64,000 bases of DNA from Nocardioides sp. URHA0032 (GTDB lineage Bacteria; Actinomycetota; Actinomycetes; Propionibacteriales; Nocardioidaceae). Under the pieces are notes generated by a model, which was not told where the DNA came from, searched no databases, and was given only the letters and a program-made list of their open reading frames with translations. The stretch is from NCBI RefSeq assembly GCF_000620645.1, contig NZ_KK211159.1:455467-519466 (forward strand), written 5' to 3'. A program made the translations under genes and the position numbers. Numbering within the stretch: the first letter of the stretch is position 1; the number at the start of each line of letters is the position of its first letter. Below, one piece after another: positions 34,846 to 44,095 of the stretch.

Positions 34846-35549
34846 CGACCTCCGGCGGACTGGGGTCCCGCAACCCGACCGGGCGCCCGCGCAAGATCGC
34901 CGGCCAGACCCGCCCGGTCGACGCGCCCGCCGACAAGTCCGTCGACGAGCCCGGGCACCAGCCGGACCACGAGGCGCCCGCGCCGCCGGGACCACCGGAG
35001 CCCGGTGCTCCCGGGGCGGAGCAGCCCCGTCGCGGCGGACGGAACCGGACCACGATCGCCCTCCTCGTGGCGGCCGTGGTGCTGGTCGTCGTCGGTGCCC
35101 TCGAGCTGGTCTACCTCAACCACGACCCGTCGCCGACCGTGTCGGCGTCCCGGCCGGTCGTCGTGGGTGACGCCACCCGCGGCGAGGCGGTCGAGACGGC
35201 GGCGCGCTCGACCGAGGAGATCCTCTCCACGACGTACGAGAACTACGACGACCAGGTCGCGCAGGCGACCGCCAAGATGACCGACTCCTTCGCGAAGCAG
35301 TACCAGCAGACTGCCGACGGCATCCGCGACCAGTTCATCGCCAACAAGACGCAGCTCCAGGTGAAGGCCGTGGGGCAGAGCGTCGTGCAGGCGTCCCCGT
35401 CGCAGGTGCAGGCGCTGCTGTTCCTCAACCAGTACGTGCAGAAGGTCGAGGACGGGCAGCCGAAGACCGACTTCGCGCAGTACCGGGCGCTGGTGACGGT
35501 CGTGCACACCGACCACGGCTGGTTGGTGTCGAGCATCGACACGAAGTGA
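34842..35549 (+). CDS. Mce-associated membrane protein (second)
   Basis: A 235-aa protein with a long Pro/Arg-rich cytoplasmic region (1-70), a membrane helix (TIALLVAAVVLVVVGALELVYL), and an exported Mas domain (YENYDDQVAQATAKMTDSFAKQYQQTADGIRDQF ... HGWLVSSIDTK). Paralogous in layout to the preceding protein. ATG overlaps its stop (ATGA). Last gene of the mce operon; no clear terminator before the next KstR-like box. Confidence 0.85.
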   Translation: MTTSGGLGSRNPTGRPRKIAGQTRPVDAPADKSVDEPGHQPDHEAPAPPGPPEPGAPGAEQPRRGGRNRTTIALLVAAVVLVVVGALELVYLNHDPSPTVSASRPVVVGDATRGEAVETAARSTEEILSTTYENYDDQVAQATAKMTDSFAKQYQQTADGIRDQFIANKTQLQVKAVGQSVVQASPSQVQALLFLNQYVQKVEDGQPKTDFAQYRALVTVVHTDHGWLVSSIDTK

Positions 35550-35563
35550 CCGGTGTGCGAAAC

Positions 35564-35577
35564 TAGAACACGTTCCA
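35564..35577. promoter_or_regulatory. KstR-like operator before the reductase-ferredoxin-Hsd4A operon
   Basis: TAGAACACGTTCCA matches TnnAACnnGTTnnA exactly. The flanks AACT and AGTT extend the dyad to 20 bp (35561-35580). It is 36 nt before the reductase GTG and just after the mce operon. Confidence 0.85.
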
Positions 35578-35613
35578 GTTGAGGCCGGCTTCGGGGAAGG
35601 GCAGGATCGCGGC

Positions 35614-36603
35614 GTGTCCCAGCAGTCAGCAGCGCACACCCACGACACCGACCTCCTCGTCATCGGCGCCGGCCCCACGGGGCTCTTCGCCGCCTACTAC
35701 GCGGGCTTCCGGGGGATGCGGATCGCGGTCGTCGACTCACTCCCGGAGCTCGGCGGCCAGATCACGGCCATGTACCCGGAGAAGCAGATCCTGGACGTCG
35801 CCGGCTTCCCGAGCATCAAGGGCCGCGACCTCGTCGAGGGTCTGGTGAGCCAGGCCGCGACCGGGAGCCCGGCGTACTTCCTCGACCGCACCGCGAGCAC
35901 CCTCACCGAGCACGAGGAGGGCGTGGTCGTCGGCCTCGACGACGGCACCGAGATCCACGCGAAAGCGGTGCTGATCACCGCCGGGATCGGCAAGTTCAGC
36001 CCTCGTCCCCTGCCCGCCGGGGACGGCTGGCTCGGCCGCGGCCTGGAGTTCTTCGTGCCGAGCTTCGCGCCGTACGCCGGCAAGGACGTCGTCATCGTCG
36101 GCGGGGGAGACAGCGCCTTCGACTGGGCGCTCCACCTCGAGCCGGTCGCCCACTCGGTGACGCTCGTGCACCGGCGCGACGCGTTCCGCGCGCACCAGCG
36201 GACCGTCGAGGCCGTGCGCTCCTCGTCGGTCGAGATCGTCACGAGGGCGGAGGTCTCCGCCCTCAAGGGCAACGGTGTCCTGGAGTCGATCGACATCACC
36301 GTCGACGGCGAGGTCACCAACCGCCCGGCCCAGGCGGTCGTCGCCGCCCTCGGTTTCGTCGCCGACCTCGGTCCCCTCCAGCACTGGGGCATCGAGGTCG
36401 AGAAGCGGCACGTCGTCGTCGACTCCTCGATGCGCACCAACCTGCAGCGGGTCTTCGCGGCCGGCGACGTCACCGAGTACCCCGGCAAGGTCCGCCTGAT
36501 CGCCGTGGGCTTCGGCGAGGCCGCCACCGCCGTCAACAACGCCGCGGTCGTCGTCGACCCGAGCGCCCACGTGTTCCCCGGTCACTCCTCGGAAGGAAGC
36601 TGA
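35614..36603 (+). CDS. Ferredoxin-NADP+ reductase, thioredoxin-reductase type
   Basis: A 329-aa two-dinucleotide-fold flavoprotein. FAD motif VIGAGPTGLFAAYY near residue 18, NADPH motif VIVGGGDSAFDWAL near residue 165, and the C-terminal FAD site FAAGDVTEYPGKVRLIAVGFGEAATAVNN. It lacks the CxxC of thioredoxin reductases, so it is the YumC/TrxR-like ferredoxin reductase class. It should pass electrons from NADPH to the ferredoxin encoded 2 nt downstream, and so to a sterol oxygenase. GTG start; own KstR-like box. Confidence 0.9.
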   Translation: MSQQSAAHTHDTDLLVIGAGPTGLFAAYYAGFRGMRIAVVDSLPELGGQITAMYPEKQILDVAGFPSIKGRDLVEGLVSQAATGSPAYFLDRTASTLTEHEEGVVVGLDDGTEIHAKAVLITAGIGKFSPRPLPAGDGWLGRGLEFFVPSFAPYAGKDVVIVGGGDSAFDWALHLEPVAHSVTLVHRRDAFRAHQRTVEAVRSSSVEIVTRAEVSALKGNGVLESIDITVDGEVTNRPAQAVVAALGFVADLGPLQHWGIEVEKRHVVVDSSMRTNLQRVFAAGDVTEYPGKVRLIAVGFGEAATAVNNAAVVVDPSAHVFPGHSSEGS

Positions 36604-36605
36604 GC

Positions 36606-36797
36606 ATGAAGATCAAGGTCGACTTCGACCTGTGCGAGTCGAACGCCCTGTGCGAGTCGCTCGCGCCCGAGGTGTTCGAGCTGGACGACGACGACTTCCT
36701 CCAGCTGCGCACCGAGGAGACGACGCCCGAGAACGTCGATGCCGTGAAGCGGGCCGTCGCGGCCTGCCCGCGCGCCGCCATCTCGCTGGAGGACTGA
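36606..36797 (+). CDS. fdxD: 3Fe-4S ferredoxin (FdxD-like)
   Basis: A 63-aa acidic ferredoxin. Cys10-x5-Cys16 and Cys54-Pro are the three cluster ligands; the position of the fourth Cys of a 4Fe-4S protein is occupied by Ala14/Asn13 context (CESNALC). Length and flanking residues (VDFDLCESNALCESLAPEVFEL, AACPRAAI) match FdxD of the M. tuberculosis sterol regulon, which neighbours hsd4A and mce4 there as here. Electron carrier for a P450 or Rieske oxygenase. AAGGAAG precedes the ATG. Confidence 0.9.
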   Translation: MKIKVDFDLCESNALCESLAPEVFELDDDDFLQLRTEETTPENVDAVKRAVAACPRAAISLED

Positions 36798-36798
36798 C

Positions 36799-37695
<897 letters not shown>

Positions 37696-37696
37696 G

Positions 37697-38467
37697 ATGA
37701 GCAGGCTCGAGGGCAAGGTCGCTATCGTCACCGGCGGCGCGATGGGACAGGGCGCGGGCATCTGCCGCGCGTTCGTGGCCGAGGGCGCGCGGGTGGTGGT
37801 CGCGGACATCGCCAAGGAGCAGGGCCAGGCGCTCGCCGACGAGCTCTGCGAGGTCTCCGGGGGCGCCAACGCCCACTTCGCCCACCACGACGTCAGCGAC
37901 CAGGCGTCCTGGAGCACCCTGGTCGAGGACGCCAACCAGCGCTTCGGCCCGGTCAACGTGCTCGCGAACAACGCCGGGCTGCTGCGCTTCGGCGAGATCG
38001 AGACGATGCCGCTCGACGAGCTCGAGCTGCTGTTCCGGGTGAACCAGCTCGGCTGCTTCCTCGGCATGCAGGCGGTCACGCAGACGATGCGCACGAACGG
38101 CGGCGGCTCGATCATCAACGCCTCGTCGGTCGAGGGCCTGGCGGGCATGGCGAACTGCACTGCGTACGCCGCGACCAAGTGGGCGATCCGGGGCATGACC
38201 AGGTGCGCGGCGATGGAGCTCGGCCCGAAGCAGATCCGGGTGAACTCCGTGCACCCCGGCATGATCGACACCCCGATGACCCGGGTCCACGGCGGCGACG
38301 CCGCGATGGAGTTCGGCGCCTCGAAGGTGCCGCTGCGCCGGGTCGGCCACCCCGAGGACGTCGCACCGCTGTACGTCTTCCTGGCCAGCGACGAGTCGGC
38401 GTACATCAACGGCGCCGAGATCTCGATCGACGGCGGCGTCACCGCGACGCACGCGTTCGGCGGCTGA
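37697..38467 (+). CDS. SDR oxidoreductase (3-alpha,20-beta-HSD / FabG3-like)
   Basis: A 256-aa classical [22 protein letters not shown] ([14 protein letters not shown]), [11 protein letters not shown] with catalytic Ser, [14 protein letters not shown] with Tyr/Lys, and C-terminal [12 protein letters not shown]. The pattern resembles 3-alpha(or 20-beta)-hydroxysteroid dehydrogenases of Streptomyces and FabG3 of mycobacteria, fitting the steroid context. Directly follows hsd4A (1-nt gap), so part of the same KstR-box operon. Substrate position on the steroid not predictable. Confidence 0.83.
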   Translation: MSRLEGKVAIVTGGAMGQGAGICRAFVAEGARVVVADIAKEQGQALADELCEVSGGANAHFAHHDVSDQASWSTLVEDANQRFGPVNVLANNAGLLRFGEIETMPLDELELLFRVNQLGCFLGMQAVTQTMRTNGGGSIINASSVEGLAGMANCTAYAATKWAIRGMTRCAAMELGPKQIRVNSVHPGMIDTPMTRVHGGDAAMEFGASKVPLRRVGHPEDVAPLYVFLASDESAYINGAEISIDGGVTATHAFGG

Positions 38468-38468
38468 G

Positions 38469-38966
38469 GTGCCCAACCAGCGCGGCCAGGTCGTCATGTC
38501 GGACGACGAGGTCACGGAGTTCCTGGTCCAGCAGCGCTCGTCGACGCTCGCGACCCACGGCCCGCAGGGCCAGATCCACCTGGTCGGCATGTGGTACGCC
38601 GTGCTCGACGGCGAGATCTGGTTCGAGACCAAGAAGAAGGCGCAGAAGACCCTCAACCTACGCCGGGACCCGCGCTGCTCGTTCCTCGTCGAGACCGGGC
38701 ACACCTACGACCAGCTCCGCGGCATCGCGATCGAGGGCGAGGGTGTCGTCGTCGAGGACGAGGACGTCGTCTGGGACGTCTGCCTCAACATCTTCGAGCG
38801 CTACAACGGCGAGTACACCGAGGAGATGAAGCCGTTCGTGGAGTTCATGGCGCACAACCGTGCCGCGATCCGCCTCGACCGGCGACGGACCCGCTCCTGG
38901 GACCACCGCAAGCTCGGGCTCCCCGTGATGGAGCTCGGCGGATCGACCGCGGCGTACCTGGAGTGA
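38469..38966 (+). CDS. PNPOx-like flavin/F420-binding split-barrel protein
   Basis: A 165-aa protein: FLVQQRSSTLATHGPQGQIHLVGMWYAVLDGEIWFETKKKAQKTLNLRRDPRCSFLVETG is the pyridoxamine-oxidase-like split barrel of the F420-dependent FDOR-B group. Such proteins reduce or bind small molecules with F420 or FMN. It follows the SDR with 1 nt between, so it is probably in the same sterol-induced operon; a role in steroid reduction is a guess. GTG start. Confidence 0.8.
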   Translation: MPNQRGQVVMSDDEVTEFLVQQRSSTLATHGPQGQIHLVGMWYAVLDGEIWFETKKKAQKTLNLRRDPRCSFLVETGHTYDQLRGIAIEGEGVVVEDEDVVWDVCLNIFERYNGEYTEEMKPFVEFMAHNRAAIRLDRRRTRSWDHRKLGLPVMELGGSTAAYLE

Positions 38967-38989
38967 GGGGCCACCGCTAGCCTTCCCCG

Positions 38990-39472
38990 GTGAGCACGCC
39001 GTCCGCCCCTGCGACGTCGGCGCGGCGCGTGCTCGGCGAGGTGGTGCGGTTCCTCCTGGTGGGCGGCCTCGCGACCGTCGTCTCCTTCGTGGGCTTCAAC
39101 GCCCTCGTCCACGGACTGGCGCTGGGCTCGGCGCCCCTGCACGACCAGCCCCTGACGGCGTTCGTCCTGGTCAACGTGCTGGCGGGCTGCGTGGCGTACG
39201 CCGGGATGCGCGCCTGGGCGTTCCGCGATCGCGAGATCGGCGACGCCTCGACCGGGCTCGTGCGGTTCTTCGGGCTCGGCGCGCTCACGATGGCGATCCC
39301 CGTGGTCTGCCTCTGGGTCAGCCGGCACGTGCTCGGGCAGGCCGGTCCGATCGCCGACAACCTGGCGGCCAACGTCATCGGCCTCGGCCTCGGCACCGCG
39401 ACCCGGTTCTGGGTCTTCCGCCGGTTCGTGTTCGACCAGCCGGGCCCCGAGCCCTGCTCGAACGCCGCATGA
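38990..39472 (+). CDS. GtrA-family membrane protein
   Basis: A 160-aa protein with four helices: GEVVRFLLVGGLATVVSFVGFNAL (the typical FLxVGGxAT start), FVLVNVLAGCVAYAGMRAWAFRD, FFGLGALTMAIPVVCLWV and ANVIGLGLGTATRFWVFRRFVF. GtrA proteins are thought to flip polyprenyl-linked sugars or take part in cell-surface glycan synthesis. Start GTG; overlaps the next gene by 4 nt (ATGA). Confidence 0.85.
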   Translation: MSTPSAPATSARRVLGEVVRFLLVGGLATVVSFVGFNALVHGLALGSAPLHDQPLTAFVLVNVLAGCVAYAGMRAWAFRDREIGDASTGLVRFFGLGALTMAIPVVCLWVSRHVLGQAGPIADNLAANVIGLGLGTATRFWVFRRFVFDQPGPEPCSNAA

Positions 39473-39933
39473 GCCGCGGGGACCACGTCTACGTACGTCG
39501 GCGTCGGCACTACAGCCACCACGGGATCGACTGCGGCGACGGCACGGTCATCCACTACGTCGGCGTACGCCGCTCGATCCGGCGCATCGTCCGGACGTCG
39601 TGGACGGAGTTCGCGGCCGGCGACGAGGTCCACGTGCGCTCGTACAAGGTCGGCCTGCCCGCGGACCAGATCGTGGCCAACGCCGAGTCGCTCCTCGGGA
39701 CGGAGGGCTACCGCCTCGTCACGAACAACTGCGAGCACTTCGCGACCTGGTCGTCGACGGGCGCCAAGGCCAGCAGCCAGGTCCGGAAGTGGGCGGTCGC
39801 GGCGCCCGGGGCGGTCGCCTCGGTCGGCGCCGTCGACGCGGTCGGTGGGCACCTGATGGTGCTGGGCTCGCTGAGCATGGGCGTGTACGCGCTGGTGCGG
39901 CCGCTGCGGCGTCGCCGGGTCCAGGTCGCCTGA
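39469..39933 (+). CDS. LRAT-domain (NlpC/P60-like) protein
   Basis: A 154-aa protein. Residues 1-95 form an LRAT-like fold: GDHVYVRRRRHYSHHGIDCGDGTVIHY gives the first His (His18) and His29, and NNCEHFATW gives the nucleophile Cys88. The C-terminal 50 residues contain a hydrophobic stretch (VGGHLMVLGSLSMGVYALV), probably a membrane anchor, like eukaryotic LRAT/HRASLS acyltransferases. Likely an acyltransferase or thiol hydrolase on lipids. Translationally coupled to gtrA. Confidence 0.8.
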   Translation: MSRGDHVYVRRRRHYSHHGIDCGDGTVIHYVGVRRSIRRIVRTSWTEFAAGDEVHVRSYKVGLPADQIVANAESLLGTEGYRLVTNNCEHFATWSSTGAKASSQVRKWAVAAPGAVASVGAVDAVGGHLMVLGSLSMGVYALVRPLRRRRVQVA

Positions 39934-40016
39934 CGCCGGCCGCGTCCCGGCCGCATCGGTGGGGGCGTAGGGTCGTGGGACGGAGCCGTTCAGGCTTCCT
40001 CTCAGAGAGATTCCCC

Positions 40017-40151
40017 ATGAGCGACAAGTCGCCGCGGCAGAACATGTCCAAGAAGTCCGGGAAGTCCATCAAGGAGAAGCGCGCCGAGAAGCGCGGCAAG
40101 GGCGTCGAGGAGACGTTCTCCGACAAGGTCCACCCGGCGAAGAAGAAGTAG
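40017..40151 (+). CDS. Small very basic protein, 44 aa
   Basis: A 44-aa Lys/Arg-rich peptide (MSDKSPRQNMSKKSGKSIKE ... VHPAKKK). AGAGAG precedes the ATG. The stop overlaps the GTG of the next gene by 1 nt. Similar short lysine-rich proteins occur in other actinobacteria; function unknown, nucleic-acid binding would suit the charge. Confidence 0.65.
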   Translation: MSDKSPRQNMSKKSGKSIKEKRAEKRGKGVEETFSDKVHPAKKK

Positions 40152-41305
40152 TGACGCTGCTGGGACTCGGGGTCATCGGCTCGTCGGCCAAGGAGAACGA
40201 GCACCGGCTGCCGCTCCATCCCGAGCACATCCCGCACCTGGACCCCGACCTCCGGGCCCGGATGACGCTCGAGCACGGGTACGGCGCGCGGTTCGGTGTC
40301 TCGGACGAGTCCCTCGACGACCACGTCGCCGGGTTCGCGTCGCGCGCCGAGCTGCTGTCGGCCTCCGACGTCGTGCTGCTGCCCAAGCCGCAGCACGCGG
40401 ACGTCGCCGCCCTGGGTCCGGGTCAGGTGCTGTGGGGCTGGCCGCACTGCGTCCAGGACCGTGAGCTCACGCAGCTCGCGATCGACCGGCGGCTGACCCT
40501 GATCGCCTTCGAGGCGATGAACCACTGGACCCGGGACGGCGGAGTCGGCCTGCACGTGTTCCACAAGAACAACGAGCTGGCCGGGTACTGCTCGGTGCTC
40601 CACGCGCTCCAGCTCGCGGGCATCACCGGTGACTACGGGCGACGCCTGACGGCGGTGGTGATCGGGTTCGGAGCGACCGCCCGGGGTGCGGTCACCGCGC
40701 TCAACGCGCACGGCGTCCACCAGGTCGCCGTGCTGACGAACCGGGGCGTGGCGGCGGTCGGGTCACCGATCCACTCCGTGCTGATCCGCCAGTTCGACCA
40801 CGAGCCGGACGGCGAGCACCTGAGCCACGTCATCACCGAGCGCGGCCGCGAGCCGCTCGCGGCCTACCTGGCCGAGAACGACGTCGTCGTGAACTGCACC
40901 CTCCAGGACCCAGCGCACCCGCTCGTCTACCTCCAGACCGAGGACGTGGACGCGTTCCGTCCCGGCAGCGTGATCGTCGACGTCTCCTGCGACCTGGGGA
41001 TGGGCTTCAGCTGGGCGCGACCGACGGGCTTCGAGGACCCCACCTTCCTGGTGGGGAACAACGTCCTCTACTACGCGGTGGACCACAGCCCGTCGTACCT
41101 GTGGGCCTCGGCGACCTGGGAGAACAGCAACGCACTGATCCCGTTCCTGCGTCCGGTGCTCGAGGGGCCCGCGGCCTGGGACGCGGACGAGACCCTGAGC
41201 CGGGCCGTCGAGATCCGGGAGGGCCGGGTGGTCAACCCTGCGATCCTGGCGTACCAGGGCCGGTCCGCGGAGCCTCCGCACGTGCGAGTTGCGGTGCCCG
41301 AGTAG
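40151..41305 (+). CDS. N5-(carboxyethyl)ornithine synthase-like dehydrogenase
   Basis: A 384-aa protein of the alanine dehydrogenase/PNT N-terminal superfamily: GVIGSSAKENEHRLPLHPEHI (substrate loop), LWGWPHCVQDRELTQLAID, HVFHKNNELAGYCSVLHAL, Rossmann AVVIGFGATARGAVTAL, and DVSCDLGMGFSWARPTGFEDPTF. The pattern fits N5-(L-1-carboxyethyl)-L-ornithine synthase, which reductively condenses pyruvate with the side-chain amine of ornithine or lysine. It could also be an opine-type or alanine dehydrogenase. Paired with the small basic protein. Confidence 0.8.
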   Translation: MTLLGLGVIGSSAKENEHRLPLHPEHIPHLDPDLRARMTLEHGYGARFGVSDESLDDHVAGFASRAELLSASDVVLLPKPQHADVAALGPGQVLWGWPHCVQDRELTQLAIDRRLTLIAFEAMNHWTRDGGVGLHVFHKNNELAGYCSVLHALQLAGITGDYGRRLTAVVIGFGATARGAVTALNAHGVHQVAVLTNRGVAAVGSPIHSVLIRQFDHEPDGEHLSHVITERGREPLAAYLAENDVVVNCTLQDPAHPLVYLQTEDVDAFRPGSVIVDVSCDLGMGFSWARPTGFEDPTFLVGNNVLYYAVDHSPSYLWASATWENSNALIPFLRPVLEGPAAWDADETLSRAVEIREGRVVNPAILAYQGRSAEPPHVRVAVPE

Positions 41306-41372
41306 CGTCGAGAGCAACCGACCTGTCGGGCCAGTTCGTCGAGCTGCAGGACAGGACTGAAGGGCGGACGTC

Positions 41373-41849
41373 GTGCCGACGTCACCGACCACCTCCATTC
41401 CCGTCGCGACCGTGGAAGGGCGCGTGCCGCTGCGGCTCGAGCTCGACGACGATCCCGTTGGCTTCCTGCACGGCGCCTGGTGGCCCCAGTCCCGCGACCT
41501 CCAGCCCGAGGCCGCCGACCTGGTCGACCACTTCCCGGCCGCCGTGGGCAGGATCAATCGCCTGCTGATCTCGCGACCGGACTGGGACAGCCCGGCGGCC
41601 GACGGCCGGGCCCTCCGGCGGATCGTTGCGCGGCGCGGGCCGATCAAGGTCGGCTCGTTCCCCAGCGACGACACCCACCTGATGATCCTCACCATGGCCA
41701 CGGGTCGGCGCCTGCGCCTCGTGGTCGTGCCCAGCGACCTCGACGATGCCGAGGGCGCGCGCCGGATGCGAGCGGTGGCCGAGCACGGCATGCCGGCCGG
41801 CACCGACGCCGACTGGGACCGCTGGGACGACGAGACGCCCGCGCACTGA
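41373..41849 (+). CDS. DUF5994 family protein
   Basis: A 158-aa protein: LRLELDDDPVGFLHGAWWPQSRDLQPEAADLVDHFPAAVGRINRLLISRPDWDS, then IKVGSFPSDDTHLMILTM. The GAWWPxSRDL core identifies the DUF5994 family of actinobacteria, no known function. GTG start. No operon partner, about 70 nt gaps on both sides. Confidence 0.75.
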   Translation: MPTSPTTSIPVATVEGRVPLRLELDDDPVGFLHGAWWPQSRDLQPEAADLVDHFPAAVGRINRLLISRPDWDSPAADGRALRRIVARRGPIKVGSFPSDDTHLMILTMATGRRLRLVVVPSDLDDAEGARRMRAVAEHGMPAGTDADWDRWDDETPAH

Positions 41850-41916
41850 GTGCGAGGCGCGCCTGCCCCCCGACGATTCCGGACACAGCGAGGCGGGAAC
41901 GTGGCAGCATCGCGCC

Positions 41917-44082
41917 ATGGGAGCGCGGAGGGTGGCGGCTGCGGCCGTCGCGTCGGGATGTGTGCTGGCCGGCCTGCTGACGAGCGGGGCCACCGCGGCA
42001 GGTCCCACGACGTACACGATCCGGCCGAGCGTGAACCAGCTCTACGTCCTGGATGCGACGCCGGGCGCGGAGCTCTCGCTGGTGCACGACGGCGCGGTCG
42101 TCGGGACCGGCACCGTCGATTCCCTGGGCAGCCTGGCCTGGCGTGAGCTGGAGGCCGGCACCTACTCCGTGCGCGGGGAAGGGACGGAGTCCGGACCTGT
42201 CGCCGTCGCCGACTTCGACGGCCCGCCCCCGGCGCAATCGTTCTACGACGGCCAGACGCTGAGCAAGGGCTTCAACTACATCACCACGCGCGACGGGACG
42301 ACGCTCTCGGCCGAGGTGTCGCTGCCGGGCGGCCCGGGCCCGTTCCCGACGGTCGTCGAGTACTCCGGGTACGACCCGAGCAACCCCGCGAACACGACGT
42401 TCGCCCAGCTCTTCAACAGCCTCGGCTTCGCGTACGTCGGGGTGAACGTCCGGGGCACCGGCTGCTCGGGCGGGGCGTTCATGACCTTCGAGCCGGTCCA
42501 GAGCGTCGACGGGTACGACGTCATCGAGACGGTGGCCGCCCAGCCCTGGGTCGCCGGCAAGGTCGGCATGGTCGGCATCTCCTACCCGGGCATCGAGCAG
42601 CTCTACGTCGCCCGCACCCAGCCGCCGGACCTGGCGGCGATCACTCCGCTGTCGGTCATCGACGACACCTACCGCGGCACGCTGTACCCGGGCGGCATCC
42701 TCAACACCGGCTTCGCCGTCCCCTGGGCGGACGACCGGGCCGAGCAGGCGATGCCGTACGGCCAGCAGTGGAGCAAGGACCGGGCGGACGCCGGCGACAC
42801 GGTCTGCGCCGACAACCAGCGGGTGCGCCTGCAGAACGTCGACCTCGGCAGCATGATCGAGGCGAACCCGTTCTACTCGCCGGAGATCGGCGACCCGATC
42901 AGCCCGAGCGTCTGGGCGCACGACATCGACGTCCCGGTCTTCATCGCCGGTGCCTGGCAGGACGAGCAGACCGGCGGCCACTGGCCGGCGCTGCTCGACG
43001 ACCTCACCGGCTCGCCGCACGTGTACGCCAACCTGGTCAACGGGTCGCACATCGAGTCCCTGAGCCTGGGCATCTTCGGCCGGTACGCCGACTTCCTCGA
43101 CCTGTACGTCGGGCACCGGGTGCCCGGCACGTCGAAGAACTTCGTCGCCCCGATCCTGGCGCAGTCGCTCACCGGGGTGGGCGGGCTCCAGCTCCCGAAG
43201 GGCATCGACTACTCCGGCCTGGACTACGCGCAGGCACTCGCGAAGTACGAGTCGCAGAAGCCGGTCCGGGTCCTCTTCGAGGAAGGCGCCGCAGCCGGGC
43301 AGCCGGCCGGTTCGCCGCTGCCGCGGTTCACCCGGACGTTCTCCTCCTGGCCGCTCGAGTCCGTCCGGCCGACGTCGTTCTACCTCTCGGGCCGCAGGCT
43401 GGGCGCCGCCCCGCCGAAGGACACCCAGCGGACCGGCCGGCGCAGCTACCGGGCGGACCCGTCGGCACTCCCGGCCACGGACTTCCCGGGCGGCAACATC
43501 TGGGCCGCGAACCCGACGTACGACTGGCGGCAGATCCCCGCGGGCAAGGGCCTCGGCTGGATCACGGCACCGTTGAGGAGGACGGTGGTCGCGGTCGGCA
43601 CCGGGTCGGTGGACCTCTGGGTCCGCTCGTCGGCCCCGGACACCGACCTCGAGGCCACGCTGAGCGAGGTCCGGCCCGACGGCACCGAGGTCTACGTGCA
43701 GTCCGGGTGGCTGAGGGTCAGCCATCGCAAGCTGGACCTGACCCGCTCGACCCAGATCTCGCCCGTGCACACGGACCTCGCGTCGGACGCGGCCCCGTTG
43801 CCGGCCGGTGTGTGGACCAAGGTGCGGGTCGAGCTGTTCCCGTTCGCCCAACCCTTCCGGAAGGGCTCGCGTATCCGGCTCACGCTGGACGCCCCCGGCG
43901 GTGCCAAGCCGCTGTGGGCCTTCGACAGCACCGTCTCCCACGGTGAGCGGGTCCTCGTGGCAGCCGACCGCCGGCACCCGTCGCGCCTGGTCCTGCCGGT
44001 CGTCCCGGGCGTGCAGGTGCCCGCAACGGCGCCGGACTGCGCGTCGCTGCGCAGCCAGCCCTGCCGGACCTATCCCGGCTGA
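41917..44082 (+). CDS. Secreted CocE/NonD (peptidase S15) hydrolase
   Basis: A 721-aa secreted hydrolase. Signal peptide to about ATAAG (residue 28), then an extra 75-aa beta domain. The alpha/beta-hydrolase domain (about 110-420) has YSGYDPSNP, NVRGTGCSGGAF, the nucleophile Ser222 in GISYPG, the acid near GAWQDEQTGG and the His in NGSHIES. The C-terminal PepX_C jelly-roll (about 460-715) carries DLWVRSSAPDTDLEATLSEVRPDG. Acts outside the cell on acyl, aryl ester or dipeptidyl substrates. AlexP-like cysteines (ADN/CSGG; DCASLRSQPC) may form disulfides. Stand-alone; ends close to kstR. Confidence 0.87.
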   Translation: MGARRVAAAAVASGCVLAGLLTSGATAAGPTTYTIRPSVNQLYVLDATPGAELSLVHDGAVVGTGTVDSLGSLAWRELEAGTYSVRGEGTESGPVAVADFDGPPPAQSFYDGQTLSKGFNYITTRDGTTLSAEVSLPGGPGPFPTVVEYSGYDPSNPANTTFAQLFNSLGFAYVGVNVRGTGCSGGAFMTFEPVQSVDGYDVIETVAAQPWVAGKVGMVGISYPGIEQLYVARTQPPDLAAITPLSVIDDTYRGTLYPGGILNTGFAVPWADDRAEQAMPYGQQWSKDRADAGDTVCADNQRVRLQNVDLGSMIEANPFYSPEIGDPISPSVWAHDIDVPVFIAGAWQDEQTGGHWPALLDDLTGSPHVYANLVNGSHIESLSLGIFGRYADFLDLYVGHRVPGTSKNFVAPILAQSLTGVGGLQLPKGIDYSGLDYAQALAKYESQKPVRVLFEEGAAAGQPAGSPLPRFTRTFSSWPLESVRPTSFYLSGRRLGAAPPKDTQRTGRRSYRADPSALPATDFPGGNIWAANPTYDWRQIPAGKGLGWITAPLRRTVVAVGTGSVDLWVRSSAPDTDLEATLSEVRPDGTEVYVQSGWLRVSHRKLDLTRSTQISPVHTDLASDAAPLPAGVWTKVRVELFPFAQPFRKGSRIRLTLDAPGGAKPLWAFDSTVSHGERVLVAADRRHPSRLVLPVVPGVQVPATAPDCASLRSQPCRTYPG

Positions 44083-44095
44083 GCGGCCGGCGACC

